A stretch of DNA of 64,000 nucleotides from Campylobacter gracilis (lineage in GTDB: Bacteria > Campylobacterota > Campylobacteria > Campylobacterales > Campylobacteraceae). Shown piece after piece: positions 25,433-34,453 of this stretch. The DNA is taken from contig NZ_JAHAFS010000012.1 in the NCBI RefSeq assembly GCF_018374135.1, positions 1 to 64,000 of the forward strand. The letters run 5' to 3'. A model generated the notes under the pieces. It did no database searches and had not been told where the DNA came from. It was given only the letters and a program-made list of their open reading frames with translations. Made by a program: the position numbers and the translations under genes. The number at the start of each line of letters is the position of its first letter. Position 1 is the first letter of the stretch.

Positions 25433-27138
25433 ATTTCGCTCCCGGATCCGCTTCCTGTGGCAAAGCCCGCGCCCTGCGCCGCTGCGTTTAAATTTTGCGA
25501 GCCTTGCTGCTCGGAGCCGAGATCTTGCGCCGCAAAATTTCCGCCCGCCGCCGCATAATTTTTGCCGTTAAAAAGCGTGTAAGCAGGATAGGCAATCTTG
25601 ATGTCGGGCTCGCTTCTTAGGGCGTCTAAAATTTCAGCCGAGATGTTGCTGCGAAGCCCGAGCGTCGCGTAAGAGTTCGTCATATACCAAACCGAAATTT
25701 CAATGCCGTATGGCTCAAAAAAGCTAAAAATTCTAGGCTCGACATTTGGATTTTTGATACTGTATTGCGAACGAAGCTTGCCCATCTGCTTTTTGGCGAT
25801 GTCGGTGTAGCCTTTGGAATACTTCCGCACGATGTTTTTTATGAGATACATCGCCTTTTTATGGTTGCTATCAAATGTTAAAAGTATGCTGATGCCGTCC
25901 CAGACGGTCTTAAGTCCGCTGTGGGTGTAGTTTGAGATAAGATCGGTAAAAATATAATTGTTCGGTATGAAAATTACCCTGCCCGCGCGTTTATTTTCTC
26001 TCCACGTAGTCATAGTAACGTCCTCAAAAATCGTCATCCTAAGCACCGAAATATCGATGATATCGCCTACGTAGGTCTCGCCGTTTTTATGTACTCTGAT
26101 GCGATCGCCCACGCGAAAGCTGCCGCCAAGCACGATCGTAAGCCAGCCTAAGGAGCTCATAAACATATCTTTCATTGCAATCGCAAGACCTGCCGAGGCA
26201 AAGCCCAAAACTGTTACGAAGTGTGTCATATTCTCGATGTAAGAAAAGAGCAGTATCAGCGCGATCAGCGTGAAATTTAAAACATTGATAGCTTTATTTA
26301 CGATATAAAAATTCTCGTCGTTTTTGATATATTTTTTCGCCACTACCTTGCAGAAAAACGACAGCGCGATGACTACGAGTATCCATACGGCGATGTTTCC
26401 CGCGCGCTTAATCTGCGCTTTTATATCGGCGGTCTGCACGGCGATTTGGGAGTTAATCTTTTTTTCGTAAACGTCGTACGTGGTCTGCGCGATCTCGTAT
26501 GCGGAGCTAAACTCGCTAAGCTCGTAATCTAAGCTTTTAAGCTCCGCCGCAGCGCTTGCGTCCGTATCAATCTGCATCAAACGCTCATATAACGCCCTTT
26601 TTGCTTCAAGTTTATCGATTAAAGCTTTAATATTTTCGATGGCGTTTTTCTGCTCCATCTTTTGAGCTTGCAAATTTCTAATCGTAGAAAAACCGGAAAT
26701 TATCGAAAAAGGATTTGTAATGCGCGCAGGCTCTGGAGTTTCAGGCATAGCAATGATATCTAAAAACGGAGATTTTTCATACTCTTTTAGCAGTATGAGC
26801 TGCTCTTTTACGGCGCGAAGTCTTTTTTGAATCTCTGCGATCTTATCGGTGCCGGCGCTCTTTTTTAGCTCCGCTTCGAGCTGGCTGGATTGCTTTTGTA
26901 AATTTTGATAGCCGATGAAATTTGAAAAGCGCGAGACCCAGATATTATTTTTAATCTCATCGTCAATAACACGGATCTGATCTTTTAGCGACGCGGTTAG
27001 CTTGGAATTTTCATCTTTCTTCTCACTAGCGGCGGAGCTAGCGTTAGATTCTAAGCGCGCGCGCGCGGTGGAGAGTGTAGAATTTGCCTCGCAAAATGCA
27101 AGATTAAAAATCAAAAAAATAGCTGCAAGCGCTCTCAT
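25429..27138 (-). CDS. MscS-family mechanosensitive ion channel with long periplasmic N-terminus
   Basis: A 569-residue protein. A signal peptide (about 1-18) is followed by ~200 residues with coiled-coil stretches (LQKQSSQLEAELKKS, IQKRLRAVKEQLILLKEYEK). Then come about four membrane helices and the MscS core: FASAGLAIAMKDMFMSSLGW (pore helix), GGSFRVGDRIRV, and VFIPNN (the beta domain). The tail after ~540 is Ala/Gly/Gln-rich. It should act as an osmotic safety valve of the inner membrane, of the larger KefA-like kind. The ATG overlaps the aroB stop (ATGA). No regulation is visible apart from operon position. Confidence 0.9.
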   Translation of the reverse strand: MRALAAIFLIFNLAFCEANSTLSTARARLESNASSAASEKKDENSKLTASLKDQIRVIDDEIKNNIWVSRFSNFIGYQNLQKQSSQLEAELKKSAGTDKIAEIQKRLRAVKEQLILLKEYEKSPFLDIIAMPETPEPARITNPFSIISGFSTIRNLQAQKMEQKNAIENIKALIDKLEAKRALYERLMQIDTDASAAAELKSLDYELSEFSSAYEIAQTTYDVYEKKINSQIAVQTADIKAQIKRAGNIAVWILVVIALSFFCKVVAKKYIKNDENFYIVNKAINVLNFTLIALILLFSYIENMTHFVTVLGFASAGLAIAMKDMFMSSLGWLTIVLGGSFRVGDRIRVHKNGETYVGDIIDISVLRMTIFEDVTMTTWRENKRAGRVIFIPNNYIFTDLISNYTHSGLKTVWDGISILLTFDSNHKKAMYLIKNIVRKYSKGYTDIAKKQMGKLRSQYSIKNPNVEPRIFSFFEPYGIEISVWYMTNSYATLGLRSNISAEILDALRSEPDIKIAYPAYTLFNGKNYAAAGGNFAAQDLGSEQQGSQNLNAAAQGAGFATGSGSGSEI

Positions 27139-28166
27139 TCAAACTCTTTCAGCGCTGCAATTACTTCATCTTTTGCAATCTCTTTGGAAGCGTAGAATTT
27201 ACCAATACAATCGGGCAGGATAAATTTTATCTTGCCGTTTTCGCTTTTTTTATCGAGAAAAAACAGCTCGTAAAATTCCGCCGCATCCTCTACGTGGAAT
27301 TTTATCGGAAGCGCAAATTTTTGAAGCACTTTGCGGATCTGCTCCTCCTGTTCGCTGCTTAGCTTGCCGAGGCGCCGCGCTAGCGCATTTGCCATCACCA
27401 TGCCGATCGCCACAGCCTCGCCGTGCAAAAATTTTTTATAATCAGTAATTTTTTCGATAGCGTGAGCGAAGGTGTGCCCGTAGTTTAACACCGCACGCAC
27501 GCCGCTTTCGCGCTCGTCTCGCTCTACAACGCTTGCTTTAATCTCTACGCAGCGAGCGATTACGTGCGAAATTTCATCGGCGCTTTTTAGATCGTGCGTC
27601 TCGAAAAATTTAAATAGTTCGACATCAAAGCATACAGCCATCTTTACTGCCTCTGCAACGCCCGCCGCAAACTCTCGCGCAGGAAGCGTCGATAAAAATT
27701 TGCTCTCGCAATAAACCGCGCGCGGCTGATAAAACGAGCCGATTAAATTTTTGCCGAAGCGATTATTTACGCCCGTCTTACCACCAACGCTCGCATCTAC
27801 TTGCGCTAGCAAGGTCGTCGGAATATTGATAAAATCGATGCCACGCTCATAAATGCTCGCGCAAAAGCCCGTTATATCGCTAATGACACCACCGCCAAGA
27901 GCGATGAGCATGCTTTTGCGATCAAGCTTGGAGCCAAAAAGCTGCTCTAAGATTTGCTCCACGCTCGCGGTATTTTTATACTCTTCGCCGTCCGGGATCG
28001 TGATGATAAATTTTTGCTCGCAATCTAGCCGCTGTAGTAAGAAATCAAGCCACAGCCCCGCTACTTTAGGATTTGTCACGATAGCGACCTTACCGCTAAT
28101 TTTTAAACTATGCAATTCGTCGATAAAAACGCTATATTTTTTGCCTAAATTAAGATCGATTTTCAT
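27135..28166 (-). CDS. aroB: 3-dehydroquinate synthase
   Basis: A 343-residue NAD- and metal-dependent enzyme that closes DAHP to 3-dehydroquinate in the shikimate pathway. IALGGGVISDITGFCASIYERG (about 88-109), IPTTLLAQVDASVGGKTGVN and LNYGHTFAHAIE (with the zinc His) are diagnostic. The start is ATG at 28166, and its stop overlaps the mscS start by 4 bp. The length is close to the usual 345-360. It lies 42 bp after an RCK-domain gene. The order with mscS and mtaB agrees with what I remember of C. jejuni Cj1006-1008. Confidence 0.97.
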   Translation of the reverse strand: MKIDLNLGKKYSVFIDELHSLKISGKVAIVTNPKVAGLWLDFLLQRLDCEQKFIITIPDGEEYKNTASVEQILEQLFGSKLDRKSMLIALGGGVISDITGFCASIYERGIDFINIPTTLLAQVDASVGGKTGVNNRFGKNLIGSFYQPRAVYCESKFLSTLPAREFAAGVAEAVKMAVCFDVELFKFFETHDLKSADEISHVIARCVEIKASVVERDERESGVRAVLNYGHTFAHAIEKITDYKKFLHGEAVAIGMVMANALARRLGKLSSEQEEQIRKVLQKFALPIKFHVEDAAEFYELFFLDKKSENGKIKFILPDCIGKFYASKEIAKDEVIAALKEFE

Positions 28167-28208
28167 ACGCTAGCCTTTGATTTTTGGGTATTGTAACATA
28201 AATTTCGA

Positions 28209-29627
28209 TTACTTTTCATACCCGTAATCGCTCGGAACGAAAATTTGATGATTTTTGCCGAGTTTAAAATACATCCGGTCTAAATCCTGATTGAAAATCG
28301 ATGTGAGCTTGCGCGCCAAAATTCTATCATTAAATGGCACGAACTGCAACAGATCTCGCTCGCTGCCTAGCGCTAAAATCGGATTTTGCCGCTCGCAAGG
28401 AATCACGAATAAACTTTGCTTAAAAAGCTTCGATAAGCTCACGTAGCTTTGCGCAAACTCGCCTTTTTCGCTCTCGCCGAAAAGATACAAATACACATCT
28501 AGCCCTAGCTGCGAGCTTATGTCAAAGACGATACTTGATTCCTCACGAAGCCGCTCGCCGGCACTTAGCACGACGCTTTTACGCACATCTTTTAGCTCGC
28601 CCTCACCTAGGCTTAACACCGGAATTTCAAGCGCTTTAAGTGCTGCTTTTTTCGCCTCAAAAACTCCGCTTGAGCAAACTACCAAGCCCGCTTTATTTTC
28701 GCTCACGTCGCGCTTTAAATTTAGCTCGCCCGAGTAATCGATGAGAATTTCAAATTTATCCCGCTCACACAGAGCTTTAAGCTCGCTAAAAGCGTCGTTT
28801 AGCAAAGGATTTAAAATTCGCAGATAAATTTTATGATTTCTAATATGCAAATCCAAAAACTCAAGCGCCCTAACCGTCCTAGCTATCTCGTCACCGCTCA
28901 TTTTTTTCATATCGATTAGCGCGAAAATATTTAGCCCAAACGGCGATGGAAATTGCCCGCTTTGCTTTTTTACTTCAGCAAACACCGCTCGCAGCGCACT
29001 AGGCTCACCCACGACCAAGATCGTATCATTCGGATATATCCGCGAGCTGGGCGTCGTTACGATGTAATTATTGTGGCGGTAGATCATGGGAATTTGATAT
29101 TTAGCATTAGAAAGCGTGCTGATTTTTTTATACGCAAACGAGCTTCCTACGGGCACTTTTACCTCCATTATCTCTCCGCGTCCAAGCCCGATATTATCAG
29201 CAAAAACGGGGCTATCAGGCAAAAAACCGATGAAGCGCGAGGAATTTAGCGCGAGGGTATTTACGATTTTTACGTGAGCTTCATTTTTATTTTCGCGCAA
29301 AAGTCCCCAAAAATCGGCCACGTAAAGCTCTAAATCCGGAGCGAGCGTCTTTAAATTTTCAAGCGTTACTTTAGTGTCAAATTCATCCTCCATTATCACT
29401 ATGCAGCGGTCAAATTCCTCTCCTGCTAGCACCACGCGCAACCGCTCAATGCTAGTAGGATCAAAAATTTCGACCGAAAAATTTGACTCGTTTTCAAGCT
29501 CTGCGGGCACAGCATCCGTATTTTTAGCTATGACGCGATATGATCTGATGACATCTTTGATTTTACAAACTTTGGATAAAAAATGGCGCGCAAACTTTCC
29601 GCTTGCGATGATTAAAACTTGTTTCAT
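28209..29627 (-). CDS. TrkA-like protein with RCK_C domain, possible potassium-transport regulator
   Basis: A 472-residue cytoplasmic protein. Residues 1-~120 resemble a Rossmann TrkA_N domain (KQVLIIASGKFARHFLSKV, then CIVIMEDEFD), but the GxGxxG loop is altered to ASGKFA. Residues ~150-225 form an RCK_C domain (GEIMEVKVPVGSSF and NDTILVVGEPSALRAVF). The remainder looks like a second, degenerate Rossmann half (GLVVCSSGVFEAKKAAL). It belongs with the epsilonproteobacterial COG3400-type TrkA relatives. A K+ channel partner is expected, but none is nearby. It is the first gene of the aroB operon, with GAGAG close to the ATG. Confidence 0.75.
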   Translation of the reverse strand: MKQVLIIASGKFARHFLSKVCKIKDVIRSYRVIAKNTDAVPAELENESNFSVEIFDPTSIERLRVVLAGEEFDRCIVIMEDEFDTKVTLENLKTLAPDLELYVADFWGLLRENKNEAHVKIVNTLALNSSRFIGFLPDSPVFADNIGLGRGEIMEVKVPVGSSFAYKKISTLSNAKYQIPMIYRHNNYIVTTPSSRIYPNDTILVVGEPSALRAVFAEVKKQSGQFPSPFGLNIFALIDMKKMSGDEIARTVRALEFLDLHIRNHKIYLRILNPLLNDAFSELKALCERDKFEILIDYSGELNLKRDVSENKAGLVVCSSGVFEAKKAALKALEIPVLSLGEGELKDVRKSVVLSAGERLREESSIVFDISSQLGLDVYLYLFGESEKGEFAQSYVSLSKLFKQSLFVIPCERQNPILALGSERDLLQFVPFNDRILARKLTSIFNQDLDRMYFKLGKNHQIFVPSDYGYEK

Positions 29628-29918
29628 TGCTCTCCGTTTCGTGGTTTTGCAAAGATTATAACCAAAAACGGCTAAATTTTAAACCGCGCGCGGATAAATT
29701 TTGCGGGCGAGCCGAGGCACGGCGACTTAAAAATTTAAAGATTTAAATTTCAAAATCAAGGTTTAAAATTCCAAATCCAAGGCTTAAATTTTAAAATGAA
29801 TTAAAACAAGCCTCGTTAAATTTAATCTCGCCGCTTAGAGCGATAAAATTTCATAAATTTAAAAGCGGCGCCATAATCATTCGCGTCGCTTAAGCAAAAA
29901 TTTTAAACCCGCTAGATT

Positions 29919-32171
29919 TTAAAATTTTACCTCCGCAGAGAGCATGAAGCTTCTGCTCTCGCCCAGCGTCACGCCGTTTGCCGAGCCTAGCACGCTAGTT
30001 ACGTTAAGTCCGCCCGCACCGTCGGCGCTCGCAGGATACATTCCCGCCCAGTATTTTTTGTTAAATACGTTATTTACGTTGAAGCGCAGCGTGGTCTTAT
30101 CGCCCAAAAGACGCTCGCTCGTATATCTGATACCAAGATCGGTAACGAAAAAGCTAGGCGTGTGCTGGGTGTTTAGATCATCCAGATACATCTTGCCGGT
30201 GTAGTGAAAATTCGTACTGATCGCAAGCTTATCGGTGCCGGGGATCACGTAATCAAGCATTAAATTTGCATTGATTTTCGGGATGCCGTTTGCGACCTTG
30301 CGATTAGCGCCCGCGATGCTTACGTTATGCATCTTAGGATCGATGTAGGTAAAGCCTCCTAACACGCTTAAATTTTCGGTGATTCGCCCACCGCTCATAA
30401 ACTCAAATCCGCGGTTGCGCTGCTCGCCGTTTATGCCGTAGATCCCCGTAGAGCTATTTAGATACGCGATAGGTCTGCGGATATCGAAATACGCCACGCT
30501 AAAATCGATCATATCAGCTACGCGGATTTTAGCGCCGATCTCGTGCTGCTTGGAGCGATACGAAGATGTGGTAACAACCTCGCCTGCGCGCGGATTGCCG
30601 GCCGGATAAGTAAATGTAGAGCCCTGCTGCAAGCTATCTGCGTAGGTGTAGTAGATACTGGCATCCTCTACCGGATGAAATATCAAACTGCCCGCCCAGC
30701 TATAGCCCGAATCGCTATAGGCTTTGACAAGTCTTTGCTGACGATTATTGTAGGATTCCTGCCTCATCCACGCCTTAGATGCGCTTAGCATCACGTCAAA
30801 TTTATCGTTTATCGTGATATCATCTAGCACCGAGACGTTATACATATCCAAGATCGCGTAGTGATACAGCCCACTTCCGCGTCTAGCACCGGTATAATTT
30901 AGAATTTTAGGATCGTAGATATTGCCTATGGTAGGCGAGGTATAGTTGGTGCTCGCGTTTTTATATCTATCCTGCGTCCAATGGTATCCGTTGGTCTGCA
31001 CGCTGAAATCATGTTCGATATCTCCCGTGTTAAACTGAGTATTGGCCTTGAGATAGCCGCTTGGCAGGTCGAATCTATATGCCGCCGTAGCACCGCCGCT
31101 GTGTCTGGTTTGATAATCGCCCGGCTTCGTATATTGCGGATGCGTGCTAGGCAAGATGTAGTTTACGATGCCGTGAGTGTCGCGATCGGCACGCTGAAAC
31201 TGAAAGCCGCCCTCTAAATACCATTTATCGGTAGGCGTAAATTTAAATTTCGCGCTTGCGGTCGTGGTTTTTAGATGCATGCCTCCAAAGCTCTGTCCAA
31301 GACCGCGCCTTGAGGAATCCACAGCCTTTGGAAGCTCCATGCCGTCTACGATCTTACCGTCTCGCACGCCGAGAGCAAACTGCCCTGCAAAGCCCTTGGT
31401 ATTGTGCTCGTAATAGCTCGCCGCGGTTTCAAAAGTAAGATCGCCCGTCGGATAAAATTCCATCGTGACGCTAGCTAGGCGGCGCTGCAAATTTGAGCCC
31501 TTCGGTTGTCTGTCGCCGTTTGATCCGTAAAATACCGTGCGGTAGCCGAATTTTTCAAATTTATTCGATAGATCAAGACCAAGACCTAGATTGCTGCGCG
31601 ACATATAATCGCCCCAAATTATGTACTGATCTTTTACCGGACGCTTGCGCGTGTAGCTGAAAATGCCCACCGGATTTTGCGCGCCATAGAGCGAGCCCGC
31701 GACGCCGTTTTGTACTTGAAAACTCTCAAACATCGCCATCGGAATCGCCGTCGTCGAAATCGTATAAAAGCCGTCCCAGAAGCTGTTGCCTACGACGCTG
31801 CCCTCAAAGCCGCGCGTCTGCGGGCGTCCTACCGTAGCGCCGCCGCGCATCTGAATCTGCGCGGACGGGAAGTATTTGACCGCCTCCTCATAGCCGGTGA
31901 CGCCTTGGTGATTCATAATCTCCTTGCTGATCGTGTTGATCTGATACGGAAGATCCAAAGCGCGCTTACCCGCAAGCATACTATGCTGCACGTTTTTGCT
32001 CAAAAAGCCCTCGTCGATGCCGCTCTCGCTGATATTATCGCCGACGGAATTTACCTCGATTACACCCATATTCTGCGATTTTTCAGACGCAGAATTACTG
32101 CCGCTTTGCACTGCAGCCAAACTGCTGCATAGTAAGCACATACATGCCGCTAATGAAATTTTAAATTTCAT
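29919..32171 (-). CDS. TonB-dependent siderophore receptor
   Basis: A 750-residue outer-membrane receptor of the ferrichrome/FhuA-like family. I choose ATG at 32171 (MKFKISLAACMCLLCSS) because AAGGAAAACG precedes it and it begins a signal peptide; an in-frame ATG 21 codons upstream does not. A TonB-box-like VIEVNSV follows. The plug domain spans ~60-190 (LDLPYQINTISKEIM, then TRGFEG, then SLYGAQNPVG), and the 22-strand barrel ends with the terminal Phe of AEVKF. The ligand is a ferric siderophore by family; which one is unknown. No fhuBCD-like transporter is adjacent. Regulation by Fur is likely, but I see no clear Fur box. Confidence 0.92.
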   Translation of the reverse strand: MKFKISLAACMCLLCSSLAAVQSGSNSASEKSQNMGVIEVNSVGDNISESGIDEGFLSKNVQHSMLAGKRALDLPYQINTISKEIMNHQGVTGYEEAVKYFPSAQIQMRGGATVGRPQTRGFEGSVVGNSFWDGFYTISTTAIPMAMFESFQVQNGVAGSLYGAQNPVGIFSYTRKRPVKDQYIIWGDYMSRSNLGLGLDLSNKFEKFGYRTVFYGSNGDRQPKGSNLQRRLASVTMEFYPTGDLTFETAASYYEHNTKGFAGQFALGVRDGKIVDGMELPKAVDSSRRGLGQSFGGMHLKTTTASAKFKFTPTDKWYLEGGFQFQRADRDTHGIVNYILPSTHPQYTKPGDYQTRHSGGATAAYRFDLPSGYLKANTQFNTGDIEHDFSVQTNGYHWTQDRYKNASTNYTSPTIGNIYDPKILNYTGARRGSGLYHYAILDMYNVSVLDDITINDKFDVMLSASKAWMRQESYNNRQQRLVKAYSDSGYSWAGSLIFHPVEDASIYYTYADSLQQGSTFTYPAGNPRAGEVVTTSSYRSKQHEIGAKIRVADMIDFSVAYFDIRRPIAYLNSSTGIYGINGEQRNRGFEFMSGGRITENLSVLGGFTYIDPKMHNVSIAGANRKVANGIPKINANLMLDYVIPGTDKLAISTNFHYTGKMYLDDLNTQHTPSFFVTDLGIRYTSERLLGDKTTLRFNVNNVFNKKYWAGMYPASADGAGGLNVTSVLGSANGVTLGESRSFMLSAEVKF

Positions 32172-32398
32172 CGTTTTCCTTCGTTCCATTATTTTCCCTT
32201 CGTTATGGATATATTTAATATTATTTTTTAGCATATTAGAAAAATTTTCCTAAATTTAGACTAAATTCGAGATATAAATTTATATATTTGTAGTCGCATT
32301 TTTGCAGTTTAAAATTTCATAGACGATATACTGAGATACAAAAGAAAAATTGCGCAAATTTATATGAAATTCTAAATTTTTAATGTAAAATCGCCCGT

Positions 32399-33232
32399 AT
32401 GAAAAAACTAATACTGGCGCTTAAGCAAGCGCAAAACCGACTCAAAAATTTCTTCCGCCTCTACGATACCGAGCTCATGCACCATGCATCAAGCCTTAGC
32501 TTTCACACGATTTTGGCGCTACTGCCGGTGCTGATGGTTTCGCTTAGCGTCTTTATGCAGCTGCCAAGCTTTAAAGGCTACTACGATAAGATTATGGGCT
32601 TTATTTTTTCAAACTTCCTGCCTGCAAATCAAGCGAGCATGGCGCACTACATCGAAGAATTTATGGCAAACGGGCTAAGCCTTGGCGTAACGGGCTTTTG
32701 CGCGGTGTTAGTTACGTCGGTGCTGTTTTTCGGGGACTTTGAAGCGATTATCGCGCGAATTTCGCATTCGCCCGAGCGAAGCTTTTTTAAGAGCCTAAGC
32801 ACCTACTGGACTCTGATGACGCTCGCTCCTGTGGGGCTTGGAGCGTCATTTTATATCAGCGGCGAGCTTCAGGAGCTACTAAATAAAACCGAGCTTACGA
32901 GCTGGATAAATTTGCTTAAAATTCTACCCTACTTAATCGTTTGGGGGATTTTTGCGATCACTTACGCTACGGCGATCAACCGCGAGATCCGTGCAAAAGC
33001 GGTACTTGCCTCATCGCTCGTGGCATCGATTTTATGGTGGCTTTCAAGACTGGTTTTTGCGCAATACGTCTTTTATAACAAAACCTATCTTAGTATCTAC
33101 GGCTCGTTTTCGGTCGCGCTATTTTTCTTTCTGTGGATCTACATAAGCTGGATTTTCTACCTATACGGCGTGAAATTCTGCGTATTTTTGGACGCTAAAT
33201 TTAAAAGAGGTGGCGAGCGCCAAAGTGCTTGA
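32399..33232 (+). CDS. YihY/BrkB family inner-membrane protein
   Basis: A 277-residue protein with about six membrane helices. The family motif SLSFHTILALLPVLMVSLSVF is at ~26-46, and the typical late segment SIYGSFSVALFFFLWIYISWIFYLYG at ~235-260. This family was once misannotated as RNase BN; its real function is unresolved. The start ATG at 32399 is the first codon after a spacer with TAAAAT about 12 bp upstream, so the mRNA may be nearly leaderless. It is divergent from the siderophore receptor. Confidence 0.88.
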   Translation: MKKLILALKQAQNRLKNFFRLYDTELMHHASSLSFHTILALLPVLMVSLSVFMQLPSFKGYYDKIMGFIFSNFLPANQASMAHYIEEFMANGLSLGVTGFCAVLVTSVLFFGDFEAIIARISHSPERSFFKSLSTYWTLMTLAPVGLGASFYISGELQELLNKTELTSWINLLKILPYLIVWGIFAITYATAINREIRAKAVLASSLVASILWWLSRLVFAQYVFYNKTYLSIYGSFSVALFFFLWIYISWIFYLYGVKFCVFLDAKFKRGGERQSA

Positions 33233-33281
33233 AATTTTTAAATTTCATAACGAATTTTACGAAAGATTATATTAAGAATTA

Positions 33282-33326
33282 ACGATAATCGTATATAAAT
33301 TGGCTGTTTAAACGATAAGTTATCGT
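33282..33326. promoter_or_regulatory. Two operator-like palindromes sharing an AACGATAA half-site
   Basis: ACGATAATCGT (33282-33292) and ACGATAAGTTATCGT (33312-33326) are perfect palindromes around a single central base. Both begin within AACGATAA, and the half-sites are 30 bp apart, about three helical turns. They lie about 95-140 bp before the gene at 33422 and look like a dimeric regulator's binding sites. Confidence 0.45.
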
Positions 33327-33421
33327 CAGCGAAAGGATTAAATTTGAAATCTCGTCTTTGTTCGGTCTATATACGAGCGATCGATCTACTTTAAATTATA
33401 GAATTTCTCAAGGAGGGCTAG

Positions 33422-33904
33422 ATGGCGTTTATAGCGGAATATATTTTGAAAGAGGATTTGAAGAAATATAATGTTATAGACACTGTTAATAAAATTAGGA
33501 CAAAATTTAAAAAACCCTTATTGAGCAATCAAGATATTAGATGGTTAAATTGGGTAGTAGATAAACAAAAACATACCTATCTTATCTTTATCGGTAGCCC
33601 TCAATTACCGGATCCACGAGATGGCTATACGGGCGAGGATATTTGGCTGCTTTATTATAAAGGTAGAGAAATCGAGCTTGATATAAGGCGAATTTATGAT
33701 GAGACTACGAGTAAATATTTCACGGAAAATCCATTTAAGGTCAAATATAAATTCCAAAGCATAAATTCTGACATTGGAGATATTTCGATAGACGAGCTTT
33801 ATAAAATTTTAAATGAAGCCTTGTCTGAGTATGGTAGCGGCGGTATTGAAAATAGGGAATATGTTTCAAAAGAACACGAAGTCGTAACTTTTCTGCACGA
33901 TTAA
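33422..33904 (+). CDS. AT-rich orphan protein, function unknown (immunity-like size and composition)
   Basis: A 160-residue soluble protein with no signal or membrane helix and no family I recognise. It is rich in Lys, Glu, Asp, Ile and Tyr (IWLLYYKGREIELDIRRIYDE), with an acidic C-terminus. That is the character of small immunity or antitoxin-type proteins, but no motif proves it. Its base composition is clearly more AT-rich than the neighbouring genes and it has the strongest Shine-Dalgarno in the area (AAGGAGGG, 5 bp from the ATG), both suggestive of foreign origin. It is convergent with a broken antitoxin gene 43 bp away, and two palindromes lie upstream. Confidence 0.68.
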   Translation: MAFIAEYILKEDLKKYNVIDTVNKIRTKFKKPLLSNQDIRWLNWVVDKQKHTYLIFIGSPQLPDPRDGYTGEDIWLLYYKGREIELDIRRIYDETTSKYFTENPFKVKYKFQSINSDIGDISIDELYKILNEALSEYGSGGIENREYVSKEHEVVTFLHD

Positions 33905-33947
33905 AATTCAAAGGACCGATGAGCTGCGTCAAAATACCTCTGATATT

Positions 33948-34217
33948 TCACCATCCAAATTTAATATTTTCTACTGCGCTATAAAACACCCCCCACTCTC
34001 TTTTATATTCGTTTATTATCTCATCGGATGTTTTTTCTCCCTTATCAACCTTGATAAGATCGATTATATCTTGCTCGTTTGCAAACATACCCTCTATCAC
34101 GTGGTTGCAGATGATAGATCTGTTTTACTCGTATTGTTCTACGCTCAGCTCGTCTTTATATTTTTCAAGTATAGCCAAACTCTTTTCTAAACTATAAACT
34201 TCCGGATATTTTTGCAT
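33948..34217 (-). pseudogene. VbhA-type (Fic-inhibiting) antitoxin, broken by an in-frame stop
   Basis: Reading from ATG at 34217 gives MQKYPEVYSLEKSLAILEK and on to QYE at codon 30, then a TAA at 34125-34127 (codon 31). The same frame continues for 58 more codons (NRSIICNHVIEGMFANEQD, then IIDLIKVDKGEKTSDEI, ending NIKFGW) to a normal TGA. This second part looks like the small VbhA antitoxins that block Fic AMP-transferases through an [S/T]xxxE[G/N] helix; here the helix reads NHVIEG. No fic gene lies on either side: the next bases are a plus-strand gene. I read it as an orphan remnant inactivated by a nonsense change; a sequencing error is the alternative. Confidence 0.6.
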
Positions 34218-34453
34218 ACTTTATCCCCTGGCAATATAAAAATTTTATCAGCTGCGGCGCCCTATTAAAAGCGAAGCACAAACAAGCAAGCATGCTTTTC
34301 TGTCACAGACAGCTTGTAAGCAATTCGCACTTTGCCGCAACTAAAGCAACGACTATTAGATGACGAGAAATTTTACCGCAAGTAGCTCACAATAAATTTA
34401 ACAAAGCCCTTATCAAGCAAAAAAGCAAAGTTAAAAGCCGTCAAATAAAACTG

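Noticed and set aside
32172..32398. Fur box between the siderophore receptor and the BrkB gene
   Set aside because: AT-rich dyads are present but none matches the GATAAT-type consensus well enough to call.
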